Below are positions 43,700 through 55,856 of a stretch of 64,000 nucleotides of DNA, one piece after another. The stretch comes from Corylus avellana (Eukaryota; Streptophyta; Magnoliopsida; Fagales; Betulaceae), in NCBI RefSeq assembly GCF_901000735.1, contig NC_081544.1:24849049-24913048 (forward strand), given 5' to 3'. Numbering within the stretch: position 1 is the stretch's first letter; each line of letters begins with the position of its first letter. The notes beneath the pieces are model-generated. The model did no database searches. It was not told the DNA's origin and saw only the letters and a program-made list of their open reading frames with translations. A program made the position numbers and the translations under genes.

Positions 43700-44240
43700 T
43701 ACATTTTAAAAAGTGCGATTTAAAAATAGTGATTTAAAATGTACAATCTGAAAACGTGATTTTTTTTTTTAATGAAAAAAAAAATGACAAAATTGCAGTT
43801 TGGTTTTTAAAATCATAATTTATAGCTTTTTAAAATTTTAAAATTGTGTAATTTTAAATTGTAATTTTTTAAAAACACAATTCGAAATAATTTATTTTTT
43901 ACAATTTGATTTAAAATCATATTTTTTTGTATATAGAATTAAAATGCTAAATGACATTTTATCATTTGGGTGTTTGATTTAAAAATGTGCGATTTAGAAA
44001 TTGTGATTTAAAATGTACGATTTGAAAATGTGATTTTTTTTAAAAAAAAAACAGTTAAGCTTTGACAAAATTGCAGTTTGATTTTTAAAATCACAATTTA
44101 TAACTTTTTAAAATTTTAAAATTGTGCATTTTTTATCGTAATTTTTTAAAAATCCAATTCTAAATAATTTATTTTTTACAATTTGATTTAAAATTATATT
44201 TTTTGTCTATAGAATTAAAATGCTAAATGACATTTTATAT
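43700..44240. repeat. two-unit tandem duplication (~270 bp) in AT-rich DNA
   Basis: The series GTGCGATTTA ... AAAATTGCAGTTT ... TTTATTTTTTACAATTTGAT ... AATTAAAATGCTAAATGACATTTTAT occurs twice in direct order (about 43700-43965 and 43975-44240). Copy A has a single related block at 31785-32000. Each unit is itself partly self-complementary. Confidence 0.65.
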
Positions 44241-44589
44241 TTGTCTATAGAATTAAATTTCGGAAGAAGAAAAAGTGGGGGTGCACGAGAGGTGAGGAAC
44301 ATCTAGTAGCCGCGATAACACCTGAATAGGTGCAGGCAACTCCACCTACAAGCCTCTCGTTGGGCAATGTCGACGTGGAATGCACACGCGTGGGCATCGA
44401 CGTTTCTTTTTTTAACCACACGGGGGAAACAACCGGGCAAAGACCCCAACAAGAGTACCTAATGGATTTGTTTAGGGTTTAAAAAATCGCGTGCACATCC
44501 CGCCTCACACCCCCAAAGTTACACGTGGTTCCCCCAGCAACTCTTTTTAAGCACCAGAAAATCTTTGTGCCAAAGCAATGTGGGAAAAA

Positions 44590-45728
44590 GTTCCACAACG
44601 TACCAAGCACTTCTGCATGAGTCCACGTCGTCATCCTGGTCATGCCGATGGATCCTCGACTCTTCCAACGGTACCCAACTCAACGCCACCAAGCTCCTCC
44701 CGGACATCCCCTACGATCTCCGCGACGGCGATTCCATCAAGATCGGCGAGTACACCTCGATCTTGGTCCAGATCGACGGCCACGAAAAGAGCCAGCTGAG
44801 GCGGAACCCCAGGCGCCGAGCCGCCGAGAAAGATGCGTGGGGCCGGGGAGGTACGGTTTCGAAGGAAAGCGAGGCTAAATGTGAAGAGAAAGGTGAGGAG
44901 TTGCAGACTGGGAATCGAAGGAACGCCCGGCCCAGGAAAGCTAGGGTTCTGAAGAGCGAAGACACATCAGAAGAACTCCCTGATCGGGAGTCGGAGAATG
45001 TGAGACCCGTGGAACAGAGAGCGGAACGGCAAGTGAGTACGCGGCGCACTCGGAGCGCGAAGAATGAGGAATCAGTGGTTTCCGATCCGATACTCGAGAC
45101 GATTCCAGAGAATTCCGGTGTTGAGTGTCGAGAATTGGAGATTAAGGGTAAGAAGACGCGGGGCGGGGCGAGGAGGAAGAGGAATTTAGGTGAAGAGGCC
45201 CCAGATTGTGCTCGAGTCGATGCTTTGGAGGATAAGGAGAATTCGGAAGAAAAGAATAGAATTGATGTCAATAACGTCGCGGCAGTGGTTTCCAATCCGA
45301 TACTCGAAGCGATTCCAGAGAATTCCGGTGTTGAGTGTGGAGAATTGGAGATTAAGGGTAAGATGAAGCGGGGCGGGGCAAGGAGGAGGAATTTAGGTGA
45401 AAGGGCGCCTGATTGCATCCAAGTCGATGCTTCGGAGGATGAGGAGAATTTGGAAGAAAAGAATAGAATTGATGTCGATAAGGGCGCGGCGGTGAGCGAA
45501 GTTGATGAGAAGGTGGGAAATTGGGTGGATTCTGGTGTTAAAGAAGAGGGGCTGGATTTGGAGAAGATGACGCTTGGGGAGTGCTTTGATTATATGGAGG
45601 TGCATTTGCCGAAACAGATAATCGATGCGACTGAAGAGATGATTGAGGGTTTGAGACGGAAGGCCAAGCGAGTTCGTGAGTATATGGTGGAGCAGAGGAA
45701 CAAGAAGGGCAAAGTGCCGGTGGGATAG
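44590..45728 (+). pseudogene. broken FHA-gene paralogue
   Basis: From 44607 on it matches the FHA gene of copy A (ACCAAGCACTTCTGCAT onward). Just before, CCACAACGT joins sequence that in copy A lies about 1.84 kb upstream (32340). The deletion removed the leader, the start codon and the first half of the FHA domain, including the Gly-Arg strand. A 1-nt loss at GCATGAG and a 9-nt loss near GGATCCTCGACTC follow. The frame then runs open to the TAG at 45726-45728 with SSNGT, two 70-residue repeats and the helical C-terminus, but there is no in-frame ATG between the upstream TAA (44460-44462) and the repeat region; only non-ATG codons could start it. Probably not made, though the long open frame suggests a fairly recent break. 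Confidence 0.8.
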
Positions 45729-48480
45729 AGGGCAGAGCAGTTCGGTTTATGTGGTAATTGGTAGCTTAATTGGCTTGATGTTTTGAATTTATATATATTG
45801 TGGATTATCTGTGCAATATCTGTGAATGTGATCAGAATTATCTCTGAGCCATGCATTTCCCACTTCACATTTTGGAGAATGTAGTGTTTTGAGTTGGTAA
45901 TCTTCTGCTTGGAGTCATTGGTCTAGTTTAAGGTCAGTGTCGAGTCCACTTGGAAAGATGGTTAGGTGTCTAGAACTTCTTCCTGATATCGGAACCAAGG
46001 AATCTAGGTAAGGCTATTAGACAATTTTTGGATCTATGGGGTGGCTGTGTAGCTTAGGTCAGGTGCTTGCAAGGGTCCTCTGCCCTCAGGATTCTATGGG
46101 AAAGTGGTAAAATTCTTACAAATTCCATTTGTTGCTGTATATTTTGGCTTTTAATCTTATGAATGTGATGAACAAGTTAAACTTTTGTAGGCTGTAAGTA
46201 TCAGAAATTGGTGTTATTTTGTTAATCTACTACTGGATTCTTTAATAATAGAATGACAAATTGGAAGTCATATGTTAATTCCCATATCATGTTTCCTTCT
46301 GTATATGACTTTTTTTTTTATTTGATATAAGTTCTGGATTAGAATGATATAACATAAGTTTGCAAGTTAATAAAAAATTCCTACGAAGTCTTCTGCCATG
46401 GGCAATGTAGTGGTTTGGATGCTTGTAGACCTCACATGTCATTAGTTATTCTGTGCTGCAATAACTGTCTTTGATGTGAAGACTTGAACACTTGACGCTA
46501 GGTTTGAATGGAGAGATGCTAGGTCTCATTCTCCTAACCATCTCATAACCATATTTTTTTCAAATGAATTTAAATCCATCATTGAATTTGTATGTCTACA
46601 TGTGGGTCATACATATTCAATGGTAGATTTAAAAAAGATATGTATGGAGATGGTTGATAGATGGTTAGGAGAATGAGGCCTAGCATTTCTCGGTTTGAAT
46701 GGATGGTTCATCGAAGTGAGATAGCTTGAAACTCTCCCAAATGCTGCTATGTGGTGATAGCCAAGATTGCTATTTTCCTTGTTAGATGGGAGCTTCTCTT
46801 TCTTGACCAGTAGGTTGAAAGTTTTCACTTACTCTGAAGTTCCATTAATTCTGGCTAAGTTTTCATCCATCTAAATAAAGAACTAAGAATTCGTGTACAC
46901 CAATATAGATCCCAAAGTGTAAGTGTATCAAATCTGCATCTAGATCTTCCAAATTATGCAGATGATGGATGCAAAATCAATTATCATGTCCAAACCCTCA
47001 GGCAAAACTATGTGCGCCATCCTCTAAGATTTGATCTATTGTGAAATAGAGATGTTTTACAGGTGGATTGATAAAGTGCAAGTTTCTGATTGAGTAAGTA
47101 GTCAATTAAAAAAAAAAAAAAAGTAGTCACATGCGAAACGCTAAAACTTGTCAATATGTAGTAAATTCAATATTTATAAAATAATGATAAACCACATGCA
47201 ACATCATGCAATAGGGTTTCTGAAAAGTAACTAAGGCAGAAAATCATGTTGATACATTATAATAATATAGAATATGACACGTGTTCAAGTCATTATTGTC
47301 ATTCATATAGCCAATTTGTACCCATAACTCTCTTAAGGTGAGGTTTGCGTGTCCCATGGGACATGTGGTACAAGATTAGTGCCATAGTAAGGTATAATAG
47401 CTAGCTACCACTAGTTGTTCGACTGTATCTGAACCTGGGTTATTCACACAACTAATGCTGTCGCAGGGCGTGACTACCATCTGTGAATGGTTACGCCGAT
47501 CACAATAGCCATCGAATCTAAGGTAATTAATAGTCTAATTTAACCATGGGTCATAGGGTCAGGCCTATATAAATAATATGCACATGCTCAACATTCTTTA
47601 CCTATTTTTTCAATGATAGCCATGCCATTTAGAGATATTTTTCATTTCCTCAACAATGAGTGAATTTACAAATTATAGTAATTCATTTTTCAAATATTCC
47701 ATTTTTGCACAAAATGTAGAGTTCACAACATTAATAACAAAGCATTTCATGTCGGTATAAAAATAAGTAAGTTTGATATCAAAATAGACATGCGTGAGAA
47801 TATTCATAAATAGTTTCACGTGAGTTTTACTCACCTTAATTATTAGAGTGTTCCTCAAACTCCTCGAACGCACCACCTCCTTCGTTTGCAACATATTTTA
47901 TCATTAGTAGGGCCCATTAGGCTAAGGCCTTAAACCAAGTCCTTAAAACATCCATTTTAGCAATCTGTTTTAAAATTAATCGACCACCCTTGAAAAGCTA
48001 ATCGATCACTAAGGACTGATTGATCATTGTTCGAGTAGTGATGATCAATATTGTATTGTCAACAGAGTACATGACAACCGAGTGATTAGTTAAGAATATT
48101 TGATCAATCAATGACATTGTTCATCGAAATTTTGAAAAATTGCATTTTTAGCTCCAATAAGACCTCTAAAGGCCCTAAGACTCAAAAAGAGGCACCCTTT
48201 ATCACTCCTAGCATTGTCTAACACTTATAATTTGAATCTTTTCGCATTAAAAACTTGTAAGTGTCCAAATTTAGACATTCACCATTGAAAACTCACCAAA
48301 AGTTTCGGTAGGTAGTCCATATTAACAACTTACAGATCCTAAAGCTCATATTTATTTCCTTTTAGTCCCTTTAAAACAAGGCCCAACACAAAGGTATCGT
48401 TTTTCTTAAAAAGCTTAAACTTTCTCATGATTCTCATGCTTAGAAGCACCAAAACGAATGCAACAAGACACACACATCAA
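45729..48480. other. intergenic DNA downstream of the broken FHA copy
   Basis: The copy-B counterpart of 35524-38330, with no gene visible. It lacks the MITE of copy A and has a small A-run insertion at 47105-47122 and a short unique insertion at about 48020-48080. Confidence 0.5.
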
Positions 48481-50235
48481 ACACTATGAAAAGATAGTAA
48501 CTTAACACGAAAACATAAGATAAGATAACGGTTAACACGAAAACATAAGATAAGATAACGGTTTTCGCCTTTGTGGGGCCTTGATCTCCCAAACACCTCT
48601 ACAAAAACTTCTTATTTCTCCCTTTCCTGAGCATTTTCCCTAAATTACACATCAACCCTTGTTCCTTATAAATCCTTAGGCCCAAATAAGGGATTTCTTA
48701 ACCCTAGTTAGATATGGGTTTTACATTCCTCCCCTTTTATAAAGAATTTCGTCTTAGAAATTTCAGGTACAAAATATCTACAAGTAAGTGCTGTAGAAAT
48801 ACCTCACCATCATCAAGTGTCTTGCATGCATGGTTTGTGCTCGGTTGGCTCTTGGGAATATAAGAATATTGTTCCATCCATTAGCCGTTATTAGTCCTCT
48901 ACGCCCATTTGCAAAAACATGTCCAAATTAAGCTCCACCTTCCAGCTGTTCCAAATATGCGTCTATATACGTATGTAACACCGTAAATGTAGCAAAACTG
49001 TAACGTTGATCTGAGCTAAAAGCTAATTACCTTAGTATTGTTTTCTATCATCAATACAAACCAGAGCCTAAAAATTCGCAACAGCCGAAATACAGTACTA
49101 TTCTCGTATAGAAGTACAACAATACATAAATTTGCCTCTACAAGCCTTTGCTCAGAGACTCAAGCCCTGCACCCCTGGGGCTAACCTACTGTTTTAATGT
49201 TTTATACGTTTTGAATAAATTATTCTTGATAATCATTATTGTAGTAATTATTGTAATGGCCCCACAATTAATTAACTATGATAATTAACTTCTGAGTGTT
49301 ATTCATACCGCACCCACTTTAATTAACTTGAGGTACTACTTAATTAGAGCAACAAATATATGAATAAAATGCAGCAAAAATGAACTATTGATCTGAACTA
49401 GAAGATTAAATACCTTAATTAGTGTTATTTTCTATCATCAGTACAAACCATAGCCTTCTCTCAGCATCTCAAGCCTGAGAATACATTATTCCATCTCAAG
49501 TACAATTAGAAAAAGTACAACTATACACAAATGATATACATAAATCCATTTCTACAAGCCTTCGCTCAGCATCTCAAGCCTTATGAACAGGTCTAAAATG
49601 TACTCCTGGGTTACCCTGCTAAACTGTAGAACAAAAGATGTCTTACAGGTGAGAAAGTAACTATGTAGGTTCACGACTTAGTAAATAAATCTCCAACGAA
49701 ACTTAGCTCATGCATTGAGCCTAGTTTACTTGGAAATAAGTATAAAAAAAATCTACATTTGGAAATGTTATGAGGTTTGAAAAAATTAAAAAGGTGATTG
49801 TTATCTCCGTAATTATACGGGTAGGAAAATAGCACATTTATAAAAATTTTAAGGCATAATTTCAAGGACACCATATTGTAATTTAAGGCAGAAAATCATG
49901 TTGATGAGGTGTATAATGTAATATTCATAATTAATTAACATTTCATAACCGTCTTTCACATTGCCTATCCGTACCCACATCCATTTTATGGTGAGGTTTG
50001 CGCTTCCTGTGGGACTTATCATACAATACCGGTGGCCTAGTGAGGTACAATGGGCCAGCCACCACTAGTTGTTCGAAATGGAAGTTTGAAGAACTAATTA
50101 TCACAAATGATAATTTGGTCTTTTTGCAAAAAAAGAAGTTAGTTTTAGCATAATATATATAAATTTCTCGGGGAAAAAAAATATCTTAATGAATCTTTCT
50201 ATTGCTATCCTAAAAGAGAAAACCTTTTATTAAGA
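48480..50235. other. copy-B-specific DNA, unclassified
   Basis: Absent from copy A. It starts with a 30-bp unit (AACACGAAAACATAAGATAAG...) repeated twice at about 48510-48570. Two related blocks (49010-49160 and 49375-49580) share TTAGTATTGTTTTCTATCATCA..., TACAAACCA.AGCC and CTACAAGCCTT.GCTCAG, so part of it is an internal duplication. The style fits non-coding retrotransposon DNA. No coding domain is seen. Confidence 0.4.
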
Positions 50236-50866
50236 CCATCCTGATAACACCCTTTTTACAGCCCCCAATCAATAATCGACACATAAGCAAAAACACATTA
50301 AAATTGTACAAAAATAACTTGGACTAAAATACACTAGATTTTAGGGTAATAAAATTCCTAAAGGGTTAACCTTCCACCTCTAGGTTTTAATTTTGAATCC
50401 AAAACCGAGTTTTTAGGCATTAGAAACGGGTTTTGAGGCATTAGAAATAGGTTTTGAGGCATTAGAAACGGGTTTTGAAGTGAGTCACGGCCAGTGGGGT
50501 TTGAGCCGTTCACTGCCGGTCAGACCCGTGCACATGAAACAGAAGGACTCAAATTTTGCAAATCAAATAACAATTATTGAGAAAGCGAAGGAAGTAAAAT
50601 GTGCAAAATTGAGCCAAACAAGTAATTTGGATTCCTTCCAGACAAGTGGACAATGCATCCAAGAAAAAAAAAATAAAAAAGAGAAAACACAAGAACCATA
50701 ATTTTCCGTCATTTTCTTCTTCCTCGAACTGTCTTGGCAACCGAACACTTTTGGATCTGCAAGTGCGAAGCGGAGAGGCAACAAACCTGGATCTGAACGA
50801 AGACGGCGAAAGGACTACAAAAGGACGTGGGTCCAGCCAGACCCACGCCTGGGTTTTGCCGGCTAC

Positions 50867-50913
<47 letters not shown>

Positions 50914-51017
50914 CTGAATTGGTGTGATTGTTCTCATTTTTATTTTTTACATTTTTCTTAAATTGATGATGTGTCACATGATAATTGGAAGCTGCAAAAA
51001 GAGTGTTATCAGGATGG
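50236..51017. mobile_element. TIR element with a 45-nt poly(T) tract
   Basis: Inverted ends CCATCCTGATAACACCCTTT / AAAGAGTGTTATCAGGATGG, with weaker pairing continuing for about 50 bp (GACACAT on one side, ATGTGTC on the other). The interior holds three short direct repeats of GGTTTTGAGGCATTAGAAA (50400-50475), a GC-balanced stretch (50490-50860) that may be captured host sequence, and T45 at 50869-50913. No transposase. Target duplication not seen. Confidence 0.6.
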
Positions 51018-51239
51018 ACCTGATAGTATGGGCTCTCATCCTAAAAATGTATAAAATTGTTATAGCGTTCTTTTAAAATATACGTGAAAATTTATGCACA
51101 CATTGTGGAACAATATCTTCTTCATGAGTATGTACATTCTTATTTGTGAAGAAAGAGATAGAAAAGTAGTTATGAACCTTTTACCAAACTCGGAGCTCGA
51201 TAATTCTAGATATAAACATTCAATTGATCTTGATAAGCT

Positions 51240-51462
51240 CTTCATAGCAATCTAGCAAACATGGTATAACATGGATGCCATGAAATTTTGATTTCTAGTC
51301 ACAAAAATGTATGCACTTTGACTTTATAATTTCAAGTTTGCTACGATTGTGCATTGAGCTCATAAAAAGGCAATCGAAAAGGGAATGAGGAAGACACAAG
51401 TGCATATGGTCTCTTTCTACACATTCTTCAAGTGTTCTTTCAATGCAAATATGGATATAAGT
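51240..51462 (-). pseudogene. truncated copy of the eight-cysteine protein gene
   Basis: Matches the 3' part of the gene at 38579-38983 (the mature domain from the first cysteine onward) with a few substitutions. It stops at 51462, so the signal peptide and start codon are gone. It cannot give a secreted product. Confidence 0.75.
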
Positions 51463-52029
51463 TATAACAATTAAATAGCTTGATACCCATGAAAAACATA
51501 CTTCTTATTTTAAAAGAGTTTTTTTATTTTTATTTTTATTTTTTAAGAATCGTAGCTTTTTGAAATATGAAAATGTAACTCTGGGGGCTGAGATAAATAG
51601 TACCTTAGTCCAGTTTCAAAATCTAAGCCAGGATATCATATTCCTAAACTAGAATAGGAATATCTGTGCACTGAAATAGCAAATAGGGATTAAAACAAAA
51701 CCCGTAACCAAACACACTTCTTCTTATCCACAAAATAAACCCCTAAAAATCTAGCTTGAGATGAAGCCCGAAGCTTTGTTGACTTCGGTAGCGGCGTCGT
51801 GGTGGTGGATCGATGGTTGATGGCGTGATGGGCTGGACTCAGTGAGTCGGTGAAGGTCAGATGGAGGTGGGTCTGCCGTAGATCTATAGTGACGAAGCAA
51901 GATCCGAGCGGTGGATAGCTGGAGGGCAAAGGAAGACGAACGTTAGGGTTGGGCCAGGGATGGCTGTAGAGCCACTGTACCATGATCGGAAGGGGGCAGC
52001 GCTGGCGTTGCTAGATTGTGCATCAATGG

Positions 52030-52315
52030 TGGGGTGTCAACCCGGTCTCGGTTCCCGGTTATTGGCCAAAACCGGGAATCGGAACCGGGGTACCCCGGTC
52101 ATTGGTTTTGGGAAATCGGAATCGGGTCCCTGTTAATCGCCCAGTTCCGGTTTGTACCTTGTTATTCGGACCGGGTAATCGGTTTTTAAAAAAATTTGTA
52201 TTTTGGGCTTATTTTAGGTATTGGGCCTAAAATAAGCCCATTTTTTGCACACAGTTGGCCCTTTTTTTTAAAAAAAATCTATTAGTTTTTTTGTCCCACT
52301 AAATTGGGCTTTCCA

Positions 52316-52352
<37 letters not shown>

Positions 52353-52910
52353 TTTAAAAAAAAGCCCAAAAATCCTAAAAAAATCTATGTTTTTGCTTAT
52401 ATGGGCCTTAAAAATAAATTTTCAATTATTTTAAATGCCCTAAAAATCATTTTAAAAGCTTACCTAATAGGCTAATACCTAATATATGTAAATAAACCAA
52501 CAACAAAAAGAGATATCTCCTCACAACTACAAACCTAAAGAAAACAATAAAAACAAGTATTTAAACAAACCAACAACCACAAGAAATACCCCCTTACTAC
52601 AACAATTCAACCCCACCCTCCAAAAAAAAAATAAAAAAATAAAACAATTATTTAAATAAACTACCAACCAAAAGAAATACTCATTTACAATAAAAATAGT
52701 TCATAAACATATTAGAAACACAATGAAACGTAAACTAAACACTAAAAACTATATATGCACCTGGTTACCTGGTTATAACTGGGTGCAAAAAATCGGAACA
52801 TGAATTGGGGTCCCTGGTTTTTTATTTTTCCCATCGGAACCAGAACCGGTTCCCCGGTTTTCCAGTTTTCCGGTTCCGGTCCTGGTTTCCCGGTATTTTT
52901 TGACACTCCT
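52030..52910. mobile_element. CGGTT-rich non-autonomous element (GGGGTGTCAA ends)
   Basis: Ends GGGGTGTCAACCCGG / CCGGTATTTTTTGACACTCCT are imperfect inverted repeats. Both arms consist of degenerate CCGGTT / AACCGG runs, and the centre is AT-rich. It matches the layout of 58305-59158, which has a clear 8-bp duplication. A (TAA)n microsatellite lies inside. Confidence 0.65.
52316..52351. repeat. (TAA)n microsatellite
   Basis: About twelve uninterrupted TAA/AAT units within the CGGTT-rich element. Confidence 0.9.
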
Positions 52911-53435
52911 AGATGGTGGAGGTGCCGTATCGAAGAGGCGAATGACTAGAGGCTGGAGAAACCGAGCCCAATGAGAAAGACAGAGCTTGGAAGGCTGGAA
53001 GCCAACAAACAGAGGACGACTGCAAAGAAGGCGGTGGCCCGGTGAGGCGTTGAGCCGAGGCGATGCGTCAGAGAAGGTGACAGAGGATGAGGATCTGGTC
53101 ACGTTTTCCGGTGATGTCTTTGTTTGGTGGAGTTGCCTGAGTAAACCAAAATTGCAAACTAGAAAATCGTGACACTGTTTACAATTTTTTTTTTTTTTTT
53201 TTTCAACACTGTGATGTCTCGGATGCACCACAACACAAGAGGAAAAGTGACAAAAACAAGAAGTCACGTGTGCTTCTCATGTATTGGCTGGATTTTCTAG
53301 CAAAACATTAATCGGTAACATCATGAGATAAAGACTTGATCAACAATCTCAAGAAAGAAAACAATAAATTGAAGAAAAAGAAATACACATGACCACTGGA
53401 GTGTATAATGACGTTAGCCTATTGCTTTGATATCA

Positions 53436-53686
53436 TAAAGAAATTCGTAATGAAATAAATTGCGGAATAATAAAATAGACACAAAAGGGACTACATTTTG
53501 CTCTTATTGTTTGATTGATATTACAATACAAATACTCCTATTTATAGGAGAATTGAAGTAGATAAGTATAGTAATATTGATTTGATTACCATCAAACCTG
53601 ATTATAATCACTCTTATATAAGGTAAATAACATATAATATCAATTTAATATATTTCCCTTCAATGTAGGAAATATATTCTCTAACA
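53436..53686 (-). mobile_element. copia-like LTR with primer-binding site
   Basis: On the minus strand it begins TGTTAGAGAATATATTTCC and has a TATA box (CCTATAAATAGGAG). It is followed directly (53421-53435) by TGATATCAAAGCAAT, a slightly changed primer-binding site for initiator tRNA-Met (consensus TGGTATCAGAGC). So this is the 5' LTR of an element that pointed leftward; only about 150 bp of possible internal sequence remain and no coding region is left. Confidence 0.65.
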
Positions 53687-54289
53687 TGGCCCATGGCTGA
53701 CTCATCACCCTAGAGTGGTGTTGTAATGCCCCCGCTCAATTCACCAACCTATATTTAACTCGGAGCACCTTTCAAGTCTCGTTCACTAAGTAAATAAGTC
53801 TTAAAGGATCTAATTAACAAATCACAGCAAAATAATTCTCAACTTAATTTAAGATAACACATCTAAATAAATTCATTATTCAATAATCATCCAGAGCAAG
53901 AACTAAATCTTCCAAAATAGTTAACTTAAGTCAAAACGTTATAATCCCAAATATATATCCTCAAAACATCAAAGCCGAAAGAAACTCCAAAGTGGATAAA
54001 GTCTCAAAACATCAATATTAATATTCAGTCTTAACCATATATATAAGATAAATAACATTGATCAACTCGCGTCAAGCATCCTTGTCTACTCTCATGTCTT
54101 GTAGCCACTTGGCATCTAGAACCTCAAAGATGATCTTGACTATATCATTCACAAGTACAAACCCTCTCCACGACATCACAATCTAGCTGCTGACTATCTA
54201 TTTCACATGTGAAAAAGAGATCAAGCCACTTAGTGAGATAAAATTACATAAAAGCAGTATATAATTTGTGAACTCATGAAAAGAAAAAT
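53687..54289. other. intergenic DNA, unclassified
   Basis: Contains TTGTAATGCCCCCGCTCAAT and a run of text about 500 bp long in the style of retrotransposon non-coding DNA. No coding domain or paired repeat was found. Confidence 0.35.
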
Positions 54290-54552
54290 AGTTAATTACC
54301 TTTTTAGTACCCAGGTTTGCACATTTTTATTTTTTCTTGCTTGGGGTTCAAATCCTATCATAAATGGTATATACTTGACTTAGGGGAAAGACCAACTTAG
54401 TACTTCCGTTAGCCAAAACTAACAGTATATCACGTGTCATCACATATAAATGCCACGTGTCATAAAAAAAATAAAAAATAAAAAATAAAATAATAATAAT
54501 TAAAAAACTAAACCCTAAAAAAAAAAAAAATGCCGTAACCACCCCTAGACCT

Positions 54553-55416
54553 AGGGGTGGGTATCGGTCAAAACGGTCCGATTTTGGCTCTTATCGGTTA
54601 TTAATCGATAATTTTCAGTTAAACAATTTCTTGACCGATACTGGGCCAATAAGAATTTGAATCGGAATTATCGGTTATAACAGTACACAGTTAAATGGTT
54701 CGGTTAAACGGGTTAACCGGTTCTAAATCTCACCTTCTTCAGTTTTCTCTACTTCTCTAACCTCCAAGCACCAAAAGGCAAAAACTCTTACCTGAATTGA
54801 ATCTTCGATGCTAAAAGAGAGGTCTGTGACTATGAGAGCAGATGTTGCGAGAACTGAAAAGTGAAAAAAAAAAAATGGGGAAAAAACCCATTCATCCCGC
54901 AATGGTGAGAAGGAAAACTGGAAAAGAAAGAAAAAAAAAATGAGGAAGAAACTAGAAAGAGTCTGAAAGTGAAAGACAGCTGCATGCCTGCGTGGGAGGT
55001 GGAGAAAAAAAAGAAAAAGAAAGAAATGAAAAGAAATGAAATGACTTAAGTGGAGAGTGTGTGAGCAAACTGTCGGCCAAGTGGGAAAGAAAAGAGAAAA
55101 AAAAAAAGAAAAAAGGAAAAAAATGGCCATCTTAGCAGCTCAAACCCACGACCACAAGGTTAAAGAGACTTGTGCTCTTAATGCCCTACCAACTGAACTA
55201 GACTGACTTTATTAATAGACTTCCTTCGTACTGGTTCTTATCGGTTAAAACAGTTAACCGATAACAAATGGTTAACAGACCCGACCAGACCGATAAGAAT
55301 TTCGATATAAAATTTTTAACCGATAAGAATATCGGTTAAATGGTTACGGTTAATATCGGTTCGATCGAAACCGGTAGACGGCCGGTAATCGGTAATCGGC
55401 TAATCTGCCCACCCCT
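54553..55416. mobile_element. nested CGGTT-rich TIR element (AGGGGTGGG ends)
   Basis: Ends AGGGGTGGGTATCGGT / ...AATCTGCCCACCCCT; ACCT stands on both sides (54549-54552 and 55417-55420). The arms are runs of ATCGGTTA / TAACCGAT. The centre holds a purine/pyrimidine-skewed block and a tRNA-Lys-like stretch (55124-55204). Same style as 52030-52910 and 58305-59158 but with different terminal bases. Confidence 0.65.
55124..55204 (-). tRNA. tRNA-Lys-like pseudo-gene or SINE head
   Basis: On the minus strand: TAGTTCAGTTGGTAGGGC (D-arm / A-box), TCTCTTTAACCTTGTGG (anticodon region, CTT with an extra base), and GTCGTGGGTTTGAGC (T-arm / B-box). This order is that of eukaryotic tRNA-Lys(CTT), but the acceptor stem does not pair well and the anticodon loop has an insertion. 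It is most likely a dead copy or the head of a tRNA-Lys-derived SINE carried inside the TIR element. Confidence 0.5.
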
Positions 55417-55856
55417 ACCTAAACCGGCCTTGAAGGTAACTGGTCAAAATCGGGTGGCTTGGCCACCCCATAATTTTTAATATTTTTATTTTTTTAGGAC
55501 ATGTAAAATTTTTATTTGATGACATGTGTGACATAACCTAACGGAGGTACTAAATTAATCTTTTCCGATAAGTCAAATAACATTTGTAATAAGATTTGAA
55601 TCCTAAGTAAGAAATAGGACAGACTGTCGAAATATGGTGGAATGACCATGAGTACCGAAAAATGGGCCTTTCAGAAAGTCTCACATCGTTCATTACGTCA
55701 GCCATATTTAAATTGTGCATCTAAATTTTATCTATATTTCTTCAACTTTTTTCCTTTTTTTTTTTTTTTAAACATTAAATATATGATTAGTTTAGTATAT
55801 ACCAGATGTGCACAACAGTTGTAAAATTGATGGCTTTGATATTTATTGGGAAATCT

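Larger units (their letters stand above)
42925..51462. repeat. segmental duplication, copy B
   Basis: Co-linear with 30953-38822. It starts in the last 3' UTR segment of the Tudor-like gene (without that gene) and ends inside the cysteine-rich gene copy: after GCAAATATGGATATAAGT the sequence departs from copy A. Both genes are damaged here, so copy B is the decaying partner. Confidence 0.85.
51463..53265. other. non-coding DNA around a nested element
   Basis: Bases 51590-51715 share worn words with 7800-7980 (AGAATAGGAATA, CCCGTAACCAAACACA). Bases 51740-52020 and 52911-53170 are G-rich and were contiguous before the element 52030-52910 inserted; open frames there match nothing I know. A poly(T) tract lies at 53187-53204. 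Confidence 0.35.
54290..55620. mobile_element. foldback element, split by a nested insertion
   Basis: The outer arms (54290-54552 and 55417-55620) correspond to the arms of 32925-33634: TTAGTACCCAGGTTTGCA, AATGCCACGTGTCAT, then CCACCCCTAGACC on the left; ACCGGCCTTGAAGG, GGTGGCTTGGCCACCCC and GATGACATGTGTGACATAAC on the right. Before the nested insertion it would have been a foldback of about 470 bp. Confidence 0.65.

Noticed and set aside
44565..45728. 387-codon frame as an intact second FHA protein
   Set aside because: The first codon is TTG, there is no in-frame ATG before the repeats, and the first half of the FHA domain is deleted.
48510..48570. Short direct repeat considered as a CRISPR-like array
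   Set aside because: Only two adjacent 30-bp units with no spacers, in plant nuclear DNA.
54723..55130. 135-codon minus-strand frame rich in phenylalanine
   Set aside because: Produced by poly(A)/poly-purine tracts on the plus strand inside a TIR element.
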